A stretch of 12,816 nt of DNA. Source: Geosiphon pyriformis (Eukaryota > Glomeromycota > Glomeromycetes > Archaeosporales > Geosiphonaceae). Below, piece after piece: positions 1 to 8,292 of the stretch. Below the pieces are notes generated by a model. It saw only the letters and a program-made list of their open reading frames with translations. It was not told where the DNA came from and did no database searches. Within the stretch, counting starts at the first letter, position 1, and each line of letters starts with the position of its first letter. Made by a program: the position numbers and the translations under genes. Location: positions 8,550-21,365 of the forward strand of contig JAAOMT010000727.1 in NCBI GenBank assembly GCA_016748015.1, written 5' to 3'.

Positions 1-100
1 CCTCCTCACTCTTCCTAAATTCCTTTAGCTCCTCCACGCATCTCTCATACTGGGTCGTAGCCACCTCTAATTGACGTTTAATATCTTCAACGCTCGCCAT
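1..100 (-). CDS. N-terminal fragment of an unidentified fungal gene, cut by the window edge
   Basis: Reading leftwards from the ATG at 100-98, 33 codons stay open to the window edge, beginning MASVEDIKRQLEVATTQY and continuing rich in Glu, Lys, Arg and Leu. The pattern of charged residues with spaced Val/Leu suggests an alpha-helical or coiled-coil N-terminus; there is no signal peptide. The start context is strong for a eukaryote (ACACC before ATG, G after). This stretch is about 47% G+C with several CpGs, unlike everything to its right, which supports a conserved, expressed gene rather than chance. I do not recognise the family and cannot assign a function. It is transcribed in the same direction as the LINE but separated from it by more than 2 kb of A+T-rich DNA. 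The rest of the gene lies left of the window. Confidence 0.6.
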   Translation of the reverse strand, partial: MASVEDIKRQLEVATTQYERCVEELKEFRKSEE

Positions 101-180
101 GGTGTTTTGCGTGTTTTTTATGGTTTGGAAAGATATGGCTTAATATATGTTTGGTGTCAGATTTAGCATTTAGGTAACAA
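101..180 (-). promoter_or_regulatory. Probable 5' leader and proximal promoter of the left-edge gene
   Basis: This is the stretch just upstream of the minus-strand ATG at 100. It is compositionally intermediate between the gene and the A+T desert that begins near 181. A TATA-like string (ACATATATTA on the minus strand, 150-141) lies about 40 bases upstream of the ATG, and the leader next to the ATG is A- and C-rich. The promoter role is inferred from position only; in DNA this A+T-rich a TATA-like string is weak evidence. Confidence 0.3.
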
Positions 181-938
181 ACCCGTTATTGTTAAATTAT
201 CACAATAATATGTTTATTGTTTTGTTAAATTAACATTATTATTGTTATATATATTTTTAATATTGAATAAAATTCGTTTTATTAAAATAATTGTAAGTTT
301 TAAAAATTAGAGTTAACACAATTAAAATTGAAAAAAATTAAACCAGTATTAAAATACATTTTTATTATTATTTTGTATATAAATATGAAACTTTATATTA
401 ATTTTAAACTTATTAAATAAAATAAATTAATAATTTAATTTTTATTTATTAATTAAATTACATTTAATTAAAACTTAAAATATGTAATAAAAATTTTACT
501 TGGATATTTTTATATATAACCAGTTATTAAACTTATATTAAGCTATAAAAATTAAAAATCCTATTTGTTTATGTCTTTAATTAACAACTTTTTATTTTAC
601 ATATTTATATATTAAAGTTTTAATAATTTTATTAATACTTTTATATTAATACTTTATATTTTTGCAGAATTATTAGTTAATCTTTTTTTTATTAAATAAA
701 TTTATTATTTTTTATTATTTTAAATTAAACATAAAAAACTGAATAATAATAAAAATTTTAAACATAATAAATTGTTTTAAAGAAAATTTACATAATTTAA
801 ATTAATTTAAATTAATAATTATAATAAAATAAATATTTAAAAAACATTCCTTTTTTTTCTTTTCAAGTTTCTTAAAAAGCCTAAATTTTGAAAATAAGTT
901 TTCTTTTTTATTATATTTTTTACTATTTCACAAAAATC

Positions 939-1010
939 AAACTCTTTTGTCCTAGAATTAACAAATATTACTAATAGTAATATAATTAAAAAAATCTAAC
1001 AAAAGAGTTT
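939..1010. repeat. Nested inverted repeat (12-bp outer arms, 9-bp inner hairpin)
   Basis: AAACTCTTTTGT at 939-950 is exactly complementary to ACAAAAGAGTTT at 999-1010. Between them, ATATTACTA (965-973) and TAGTAATAT (975-983) form a second perfect hairpin with a single-base loop. The outer arms contain several G/C bases, so they are more complex than the surrounding A/T runs. The whole could be a small foldback or MITE-like remnant, or a cruciform-forming site. I see no obvious target-site duplication beside it. Confidence 0.45.
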
Positions 1011-1480
1011 TTTTATGACTTTACAAGTAGTATTGTTTGATTTAATTAACAAGTTAACAAATAATAAAAAAACAGTATTATATAGCAAAAAAATTAATAA
1101 AAAAATAATTTAACTTTTAATAAATAAATTAAATTAATAAAAATTCAATATGTAAGATTAGTTTTATAAATATTCAATTATTATTCTTTTTAAAAAGTAA
1201 CAAAAAAATTTAAAAATTTAAAAATAGTTTATATTGCTAACAAAAAATAATACACTAGTATAATTTTATGGCTTATGTCAACATTTTTAAAATTTAATAT
1301 CAAATATTAATTGTATTTTTTAATAAATGTTTATTTAATATACTTTATAAAAACTAAATAAAAAAAATTGAAAAAAAATTGAAAAATTAATATTATTATA
1401 TTAATCTAAAAATAAATTTTAAAATAAATGTTTTTCTATAACTTTAAAAGATTTCGTTTATAAACTTTCAAAAAAAATTT

Positions 1481-1588
1481 AATAATTATATTAGTAATTA
1501 TATTAATAATTTGATTAATAATCAAGTTAATAATCAAGTAAATAATTAAGCTAATAATTAAGTTATTAATCAAGTTAATAATTATATT
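1481..1588. repeat. Tandem repeat: nine 12-bp units
   Basis: Nine consecutive 12-mers run without gaps. The central units are AATAATCAAGTT (1517-1528), AATAATCAAGTA (1529-1540), AATAATTAAGCT (1541-1552), AATAATTAAGTT (1553-1564) and ATTAATCAAGTT (1565-1576). Outer units diverge to AATAATTATATT (1481-1492 and 1577-1588). The approximate consensus is AATAATYAAGTT. Several differences between units are C/T, matching the C-to-T bias of the window. This is a minisatellite in non-coding DNA with no visible function. Confidence 0.8.
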
Positions 1589-2342
1589 AATACTTTATTC
1601 TAAAAATAAGATAACTAATTAATAATATTAATAACTAATATATGCAATTAATTATAACTAAATAAATAATATAAAAAATTATTAATAATAATAAAAAAAC
1701 ATTTATATAATATTATATATTTAAATATTTTGTAATTATATTATAATAAAGTTAAAATTTTTAAATTATATATTTATTTATAAGTTAAACAAAATTAATT
1801 ATAATAAATTAATTAATACACATATTATTTGTTAAAAGTTTTTATTTAAAATGTGTTTTTTATTATTTTTTATCTTATTGTCTTTGTTTTTATGTATTTT
1901 TAATAGTGATTTATATATATAAAAACTTTATTTTTATGAAATAATTTATTATAATATTATTAATTTTTAAAGATATTAAAACTATTATATTTATTTTTAT
2001 AAAGTTTATACATAATCTAATAATAGTTTTTTAAATTAAAATATAAAGCAAATATATAAAAAAATAGTTTAATAATTAAAAATAAAATTGTTAAATTTTT
2101 TGTTAAAAATATAATATAATTATTTAATATGTTTTAAATTATATAATATCTTATTGTCTTTTTTGAATTTAAATAATAATGCCAAAATTGTAATAAATAT
2201 ATAATATTGTTTTAATTAATATAAGTAATTAATTACATATAAAAAATACATAAGTTGTATTTAATTTAAAATATTAAAATATTATATTATATTAAATAAT
2301 AGTTAAATTTTATTTGTTAAATAAAAAAATGATTTTGTTTTG

Positions 2343-2354
2343 TTTTAATATTTT
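2343..2354. repeat. Candidate target-site duplication, left copy
   Basis: TTTTAATATTTT at 2343-2354 sits against the LINE's poly(A) tail (T-run on this strand) and is repeated exactly at 9213-9224, just beyond the presumed 5' end. The placement fits target-primed reverse transcription. A 12-bp all-A/T match is weak evidence in this composition, and part of it overlaps the T-run. Confidence 0.25.
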
Positions 2355-2363
2355 TTTTTTTTT
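2351..2363 (-). other. Poly(A) tail marking the LINE 3' end
   Basis: Thirteen T's on the + strand (A13 in the element's sense) follow about 120 bases of 3' UTR, exactly where the moderately G+C-containing sequence gives way to the A+T desert. A 3' poly(A) is typical of many LINEs and fixes both the end and the orientation of this copy. Confidence 0.75.
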
Positions 2364-2483
2364 ATACTTTATAAATGAGATCCAAATACTGCCTAGAACT
2401 ATACATCAAAAAAATAATCTACATTAAGTGTAAATTATGTATTTTCTATATACAATCAGTCATTCAGACCAATCAGAACAATA
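2364..2483 (-). other. LINE 3' untranslated region
   Basis: This is the stretch between the ORF2 terminal TAG (2486-2484) and the poly(A) tail. It is short, about 120 bases, and lacks an ORF. Part of it, in the sense direction, reads GTTCTAGGCAGTATTTGG (around 2398-2381) and is clearly more complex than the adjacent desert. In LINEs the 3' UTR is commonly the RNA segment recognised by the reverse transcriptase; that role is family knowledge and is not visible here. Confidence 0.6.
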
Positions 2484-2978
2484 CTATTCAACTATATGAA
2501 CTGAAACAGAATCACCAATACTTAAAAAAAATAAACAACATCTACAAAAGCTAAAGTGGATACCAAATGCTTTAGTAATACCAAGCAACCTGACCATACC
2601 AGCCAATAACCCCAAAGCCAAACCAAAAACTGAAACAAAAGCTGACTTATTTAGTGAGATCAGACTATTTTTTTCTATGTACACATAATATTTAACATGA
2701 ACCAACCAGATATCATCCCTAAAAGTGAGACAGAGAAAATACACAAATTCAACAATCTTTAAACTAGCAACCTTGGAATTGCAGAATACAGAGATAGTTT
2801 CATGAAACCAATCATCAAAAACAAAACTTTTAAAAAAAGTCATGGAGATAAAGACATTAAAAACACTGGATTATAACAGCTGTAACACACATAATAAAAA
2901 ATGAGAAAGGCCAGAAAAAGTTTTTTAAAAAGCTACAAAGATATCTAATATTTAAAGATAAGTAAAATTGTAAATATT

Positions 2979-3026
2979 ACAAGAAAAAGCATGATTTGAC
3001 ACTTTTACAACATCACAATACAAATA
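2979..3026 (-). other. C-terminal Cys/His zinc finger of ORF2, first Cys lost
   Basis: Reading 3026 to 2979, the residues are YLYCDVVKVSNHAFSC. This fits a Cx2Cx7Hx3C finger whose first Cys is now Tyr (TAT at 3026-3024, a TGT-to-TAT transition), while Cys (3017-3015), His (2993-2991) and Cys (2981-2979) survive. A C-terminal Cys/His finger is a common LINE ORF2 feature thought to bind nucleic acid. The identity of the lost Cys is inferred from spacing and from memory of the intact family. Confidence 0.6.
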
Positions 3027-3389
3027 CAATACATTAAAGTAATGTTAGTTATAAAGTCACTTCTAAATGACAACAAGTAGCCAATAATACAAAGTTTTTA
3101 TAAAATAAGTATGTACAGAAGCAGTAGGCCTGCCAGTAAAACCGGTAGCCATGTGTAAATTAGAGTGTTACACCAATAAAAAGCTAAGCCAATCAACATC
3201 AGAATACAGATTACCATCTAAAAACATAAAACCAGAACCAACCTCCCAATAAGTATGACAAATAGAACAAAAAACATTACAAACAAAGTGTCTAGAGTTG
3301 CCAAAAACCATACAACTATTAGCTACCAAAAAGTGTTCATTTAAATAGGAAAGAAGGTACCAATCAGAGAGAAAAACAGTATTAGCAAG

Positions 3390-3769
3390 TGCATCAACAT
3401 GCTCATTTCCCAAAACACCAGAGTGACTTTTCACCTTAAGCCAAGAGACTTTAAATTCTTATTGTAAACAATGTTAACAATATGTTAATATTTAATCCAA
3501 TACTAATTGCAAAAGTCTGGAGACACCAGACTCAGTTCTAACTTATAAGCATCCAAAGCAAATTGACTATCTGAAAACAAGTAAACAAAGCTAAAAAAAG
3601 AAATACACTTTAGAGCTAACACAATAGCTTGCATTTTTACCAAAGTGAATAACATCAAATCCAAAACACTTACACCTAAACCCAAATCAATGTCTTCAAA
3701 AAAAACTGCAGCACCAGTTCTCTTGTTAATTATATCCAAGTTTTTCAGAGACCCATCTGTATACACCAA
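3390..3769 (-). other. RNase H domain remnant within ORF2
   Basis: The fragment starts VYTDGS, with the first catalytic Asp at 3757-3755, and continues through GAAVFFEDIDLGLGVSV to VKMQAIVLALK, where the catalytic Glu is now Lys (AAA at 3637-3635). It then reaches LFSDSQFALDAY (Asp 3571-3569) and, after a frameshift near 3450, SHSGVLGNEHVDALA (last Asp 3395-3393). This is the D-E-D-D series of RNase HI, which removes the RNA strand after first-strand synthesis. Three of the four acidic residues survive. Position after the reverse transcriptase matches RNase H-bearing LINE groups. Confidence 0.88.
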
Positions 3770-4029
3770 AAAACTGTTAGGAACAACTCAAAAAAGCTGA
3801 TCACAAACAGAGCCAAAGTTGTAAAACTCAAAAATATTCAAAAAACTAACACCATTTAAAATAATAGGATATACAAGAGAAGAGATTACACCATTGAGAA
3901 ATACAGTAGAAAGCTTAAATCACTTAGAAGTGCGACTGTGAAGGTCTAATTTTTTTCACTATTTGAAAGTATACCAATCATAAACAGTATTATAATGATT
4001 GCAAAGTTGATCTACAAAAACAATACTAT

Positions 4030-4174
4030 AAGAACAGTTTTACCATGAAAGAAGGCACCCAAGGACAAATTGTACTCTAGAAAAAAAATTTCAACTTACC
4101 AAGAACAGTTTTACCATGAAAATGAAAAGAACTGTCAAAAGAGCCACCCAAGGACAAATTGTACTCTAGAAAAA
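4030..4174 (-). repeat. Short imperfect tandem duplication inside ORF2
   Basis: Positions 4030-4085 and 4101-4174 share the same left part (AAGAACAGTTTTACCATGAA) and the same right part (CACCCAAGGACAAATTGTAC and onward through TCTAGAAAAA). The left copy lacks about 18 bases in the middle. The right copy encodes in-frame ORF2 residues around LSLGGSFDSSFHFHGKTVL. The left copy repeats LEYNLSLG...FHGKTVL and is followed by a change of reading frame. It is a local copying error that helped break the ORF. Confidence 0.75.
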
Positions 4175-4639
4175 TACGAACCATGCCTATTAAAAAGTTA
4201 TCAAATGAACTAATCTGAATACAAACAGGAAAACTTAAAGGATAAACAGGATGCCAACATAAAACTTCCAAGTCATGAGATCTGTAAGCAAACAAACGAC
4301 CCAAAATCTCACTAGAATTTATAAAACTAATAAAAAAAGCCACTTTACTCTCAGACTGAAGTTGAACAAAAGATTTCAAACCATAAAATAAAGGGTGGTA
4401 GATCATATCACTAGGAAAATTGATAGGGAGATCTGACTTGGACTTTAAGTCTTTATGAATCAAAGCATCCTACTTGTTATATACACCAACCAGAACAAAA
4501 TTAAACTGTATTCTATAGCTAACAATAGGATAAAAAACAGTTGACACTAAATACAAGAACTGATTATCTAAGATGGTCTTCTTTAAAACCAGATTAACAA
4601 AAAAGCGAATGTCTGAATATGTCTTAGCCAAGCTAGGCT

Positions 4640-5640
4640 TCAAGAATCTACTTGTCAAAAAAAAGATATTCAAATATCAATGAAATTCTCTTTTTTTGGC
4701 AATAGAGATGGGCAATCCACTAATAGACAAATAAGATGTATTAACTCTCCAATTAATAGAAATAACCACTGTTTTGTTATTGTTAATAGAAATGTCATTA
4801 ATTGGAAAAAATTCACTAGTAATATTAAAAATATGTTAAATAGCAATCTGACTACTACCAATCCAAATCATATTATCAACAAAGGCACCAGTGGTGAAAA
4901 AAAAAGAAAGCCCAGCTCGAGATTTGACATGACTACTTTCAGAAATAAAATAAGAATTTAATTTGTATCCATACATACTTTCTTGTCTCTTGACCTTGCA
5001 CAAAAGAGGATCATAAAATATATGTCACAAGAGAGAAAAGAAGACTTCTTTCTGGTCTAAACCATCATGGACACAATAACTACATGTCAAACCAAAATCA
5101 GTTATAACCTTATTGGTACAATCTCTATGAATACTACCAAAAAATCAAATAAATTTGCTATATATTTTGATCCTAACCAAATTTTTCTTAAGATGTTCTT
5201 AGCCAACTGAATTATATGTCTTCTGCATATCTTGCAAAACCAGTCAAAGCTCCTGGTTCTTCTCTAAAGCATCTTCAACCACTGAACCAATTGCAAAAAT
5301 AGGAGACTGGGTTGTTGTACCAATAAAATCCTATCAGAAAGAATCTTGGATAGGATTTTGCAAGCTGTTTTGATTAAAACAATAAACTAAGTGTTCATCA
5401 AAACACCTTTCCACTCATATGGTTTGGAAATTATCAAAACCCAAGCCTCTTTCTATAACTGGACACAAATTTACCAGAAAGACAAAAATACAAGACCACT
5501 AAAAGCATATTCAGAATTAATTTGTCACAATGTTTCCAAAGCTTATTTAAGATACTCAAGAGACCAGCAGCTTTGTTATTAAGCAGATTAAAAATTACAC
5601 CAAAAAGTTCATCAAACTTAACTAAACACATTACATCAGA
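4640..5640 (-). other. Reverse transcriptase domain remnant within ORF2
   Basis: In order along the minus strand: NLLNNKAAGL and LNKLWKHC (about 5610-5550), then SKPYEWKGVL (about 5425), ILSKILSDRI (about 5345) and GTTTQSPIFAIGSVVEDAL (from 5321). Motif A follows as VLQDMQKTYNSVG, catalytic Asp at 5231-5229, then VHDGLDQKEVF (about 5060). Motif C reads AFVDNMIWIGSS near 4883-4845, where an FVDD box has become FVDN (AAT at 4874-4872), and then SINNNKTVVI. These are standard LINE reverse transcriptase landmarks. The loss of the second motif C Asp, several stops, a frameshift near 5445 and a deletion near 5323 make it inactive. Confidence 0.9.
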
Positions 5641-6439
5641 AAAAGCTTTATCAAAAACATACTCCAAAAGTTGATATTGACGAGATCATACATCAAAAAT
5701 ATCAATAATCACATCATGTTTCCTAGTTCAACTCTCTATAATTACATCCACCTTAGATTTAACCACATCAGACTTCATAATCAGTTTGTCATCAACAACT
5801 AGATGATTTAGCACCACTTTGCAGAAGGGATGTTCCAGTACACTTCTAATAGTATGATTCTTATTCGACACAAAGCTCTCTATCTTTTTATCTATAGTAG
5901 ATCTGATATTTAATTTATTAGCTCTCAAAAATTCAGCAAGCTTGAATGCACAATAAGACTTTCTAATACCATAAAAAGCAGAACAAATGTGATCAAAGCT
6001 TGTACTAGCATTTATGAAATCCTAAATAATCGAGAATTTAACATCATCCAAAGAGCCCCATCACTTCATAAGGGAGACAAAACTTACAACACTCTTTTTA
6101 TAAAAAGTTTTGACAATTTTTAAAACCAAAAGCTCCAGCTTATAAAACCTCAAAGAATTCTTGATAAAGACACTATCAAAATCTTTGAATCATTTCTTTT
6201 TAAATATTTCACTAGCTAAAAGAGTCATTATCTTGTAAACAATATTCCACATTGTATCTATATCTAAGAATTCTACAGTAGCAGTAAACTCAACAGAGAA
6301 TATTACAGTATTGGTCGATATGGCTTTATTAAAATTGTTCCACTTATCCTTATTAGTACCCTTGAAATCAAACTTTTAACAATTTTTGTTTGCTTGTTTG
6401 TAAATAGAGTTCAATTGCATATCCAAAAGTCTATTCAAA

Positions 6440-7133
6440 CTCACAAACACAAAAACAGCTCAGTGATCTGTGTTAAAATGCTTACTGACTTCCAAACATT
6501 ACAATATACTATTGCATTAACCAGATTTGAAGAAACAAACATGTAATCAATCATTTTTAAAATGTTTCTTGAATTTTCTCAAGTAGGCTTCTTTACAGCT
6601 AAGCTTCTACCCAAGGAATTAACCAAACCTAAATCAAAATACTTTTTGAAATTGGCACACCTGTAGAAACCATCTTCATTAAAATCTTCACTCAAAACAA
6701 CAAAAAAAGATTCATTCACAGCCTTCACAATTTGAGAGTTAATATTACCAGCTTGAGAGAACTAAACCATAGAAGAAACACCAACATAGAGCCCTAAAAT
6801 TGAAATAGAAAGTTTATTTTTAAAAAGTAACTTAACAGAAAGAAGCTGACCAGATATCTCAGAAATTTTACACACATGACAAGCCAGAAAAATGTCTATG
6901 ATAATGGCAACACCAGAACCCAAGTAACCAAAGTTCACACCAGAAGTAAATACATAGACATCATTAAACTTATCAGCAATTCACAAACAGACTCTACCTT
7001 TTAACTTAGTTTTAATAATAATCAAAATTATATTGTCTATATTCTTGTGCCAACAAATAATATCTTTCTGCTTCACAGGATTGTTCATATTTCAAGTATT
7101 GCATGTAGCAATTTACCAAACCAAATTGATCAT
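6440..7133 (-). other. APE-like endonuclease domain remnant within ORF2
   Basis: From 7133 the sequence reads MINLVW-stop-IATCNT-stop-NMNNPVKQKDI, with the metal/active-site-region Asn at 7100-7098. IIKTKLKGRV follows, where the catalytic Glu of the usual ETK box is Lys (AAA at 7013-7011). Then come FTSGVNFGYLGSGVAII, SIKLLFKNKLSISILGLYV in near-intact form, the SEDFNEDG box (Asp 6686-6684, Asn 6680-6678), and after a frameshift near 6480 the terminal TDH (Asp-His 6468-6463). In working LINEs this domain nicks the target to prime reverse transcription. The key residues are assigned from the AP endonuclease/exonuclease III fold family. Confidence 0.85.
7130..7133 (-). promoter_or_regulatory. 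ATGA stop/start overlap joining ORF1 and ORF2
   Basis: On the minus strand, ATG at 7133-7131 begins ORF2 (MINLVW) and TGA at 7132-7130 ends ORF1 (LLVPSLSQ-stop). The two ORFs thus share two bases in different frames. Overlapping stop/start signals between LINE ORFs are known in other families to drive ORF2 translation by termination-reinitiation. That this happens here is inference. The junction has survived although both ORFs are broken. Confidence 0.75.
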
Positions 7134-7767
7134 TGAGATAAAGAAGGAACCAACAAACCCAAATCAGAACACAAACAATCCAATCTTTCCAAAACTGAAT
7201 TAACTAATGTCTCCAAAGCCACTATTTTTGACTTCAATCTACCCATCTCAGTAATCAGAACTTTAAAACTACTAAAGCTAAAATCAGTAATCACATTAAA
7301 ATTAACAGAGAAAAGGAGGGCAGATAACACCAACACATTATCCAAAACCATATCTAAATCCAAAACAGGAGCCAAAGAGACAGAAGCAACCAGAGGGAGA
7401 GCATAAGAGAATATAGTTAGGGACACCAACTTCACAAAACTTAATTTTTTTACAAGAACAAAAATCAATTGATCAAAAGTTCCAAAGAGCATTTCAAGAC
7501 TGCCAAACAATTATTTAAACCAGAATCAACAAAGAAAACAGAATTCAAAGAAAGAGATGCCACACTTAAAGGTAAACTACTACCAGACAGAACTAATGAA
7601 ACCACATAGAAAAGAATACCACCAGCAATTTAAGTTCAAGTTTTATCTTCAAATAAAACAGGGTGCACAACAGAAATCTGCTTTTTTTTATATATGTTGG
7701 CCAAACAAACCTGATCTTAAGAAGTTACCACATGTCTATTATAACCACCAAAATTTCTACTTACTGA

Positions 7768-7809
7768 ACAAATATTAGAGACATGACTAAATTGTTTACA
7801 TAGAGCACA
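7768..7809 (-). other. CCHC zinc knuckle in ORF1, intact
   Basis: The residues CALCKQFSHVSNIC match Cx2Cx4Hx4C exactly. Cys codons are at 7809-7807, 7800-7798 and 7770-7768, with the His between. Retroviral Gag and LINE ORF1 proteins use this motif to bind nucleic acid. It survives although stops occur both before it (LH-stop-A near 7830) and after it (near 7713). Confidence 0.8.
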
Positions 7810-8084
7810 ACAGACCAAAGAAAGCTCAGCTCAATGTAAATTTACACCTTTGAAAACAGGAACAGAATCAACAGCAGCCAATTTAGATGTCTCATTAGCA
7901 AAACACATTATCACACATCTATTATGCATATATGAACTGAAATTATGGCCAATGAAACAAGTTTTCTCATCATATAATTCCAACAAACTAGAAAGATTAT
8001 GAGCCGTAGTTTCAATTAGAAAAATATAAAGCAAAGTCCAATATAGATCTCTTAATACCCATAATTGTTTATCTCTAACTGTCT

Positions 8085-8292
8085 TCACAATATGAATAGA
8101 ATCTTTTCTCATGAAAACAAACCACTTAGCTGCAACCAAATCAACTATTTTAGATAATTCATATTCCATTAAAGCTTTTTGTTATAAACCAATTAATTAC
8201 ATCTTGATTGACACAACCTTATCAAACTTAGAAAAAACTGACTTTATGGCTGATTTGGGAAGATCAACTGGAATCTCCTTAACAATTATTTC
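8085..8292 (-). other. RRM-like RNA-binding region in ORF1
   Basis: The sequence runs EIIVKEIPVDLPKSAIKSVF, then SKFDKVVSIKM, two stops, QKALMEYELSKIVDLVAAKW and FVFMRKDSIHIVK. The alternation of a hydrophobic strand, a helix beginning LPKSAI, a strand VVSIKM, a strand ALMEYE, a helix and a final strand fits the beta-alpha-beta-beta-alpha-beta order of an RRM. The aromatic RNP residues are not clearly present, so this is a fold-level guess. RRM domains occur in ORF1 proteins of several LINE groups. Confidence 0.5.

Larger units (their letters stand above)
181..2342. other. Left A+T-rich desert without genes
   Basis: This is a non-coding stretch between the left-edge gene and the 3' end of the LINE. 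Sampled 60-base rows contain only about 3-10 G or C bases, and CpG is almost absent (examples near 276 and 1455). Stops occur in every frame every few codons, and no ORF, tRNA fold or recognisable element was found. The only structure seen is the 12-bp tandem repeat at 1481-1588 and the inverted repeat at 939-1010. It may be ancient repeat DNA eroded by C-to-T change, but no parent sequence can be recognised. Confidence 0.75.
2484..7133 (-). pseudogene. LINE ORF2 pseudogene: endonuclease - reverse transcriptase - RNase H - zinc finger
   Basis: Starting from the ATG at 7133-7131, which overlaps the ORF1 stop, LINE ORF2 protein can be followed over about 1,550 codons to TAG at 2486-2484. In an intact element this product nicks the target, copies the RNA by target-primed reverse transcription and degrades the template. 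Domain order is APE-like endonuclease (about 7133-6440), linker, reverse transcriptase (about 5640-4640), RNase H (about 3770-3390), Cys/His finger (3026-2979) and a C-terminal tail ending SVSVHIVE. The frame changes near 6480, 5445, 5323 (with a deletion), 4100-4030 (with a duplication) and 3450. Many internal stops look like Trp codons turned to TAG or TGA and Arg CGA turned to TGA. Examples are the stop after VYNK near 4467 and the one in the fragment H-stop-YLNI near 4688. One key acidic residue is lost in each enzyme domain. The copy cannot encode an active protein. Confidence 0.92.

Noticed and set aside
1481-1588. CRISPR array
   Set aside because: The units are 12 bp and directly adjacent with no unique spacers; it is a simple minisatellite.
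181-2342. Mitochondrial or other organelle origin, suggested by extreme A+T content
   Set aside because: No tRNA, rRNA or mitochondrial protein gene is visible, and a LINE with poly(A) tail plus a G+C-normal gene edge indicates nuclear DNA.
4670-4861. Minus-strand 63-codon ORF rich in Leu, Ile and Phe resembling a membrane protein
   Set aside because: It is an out-of-frame reading of reverse transcriptase sequence; T-rich coding DNA gives hydrophobic shadows.
4680-4961. Plus-strand 93-codon ORF over the reverse transcriptase region
   Set aside because: It is the antisense shadow of ORF2; the minus-strand frame gives the recognisable FVDN and SINNNKT motifs.
5391-5582. Plus-strand 63-codon ORF
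   Set aside because: It is antisense to ORF2 sequence around LNKLWKHC and SKPYEW.
7557-7778. Plus-strand 73-codon ORF
   Set aside because: It is antisense to the ORF1 zinc-knuckle region.
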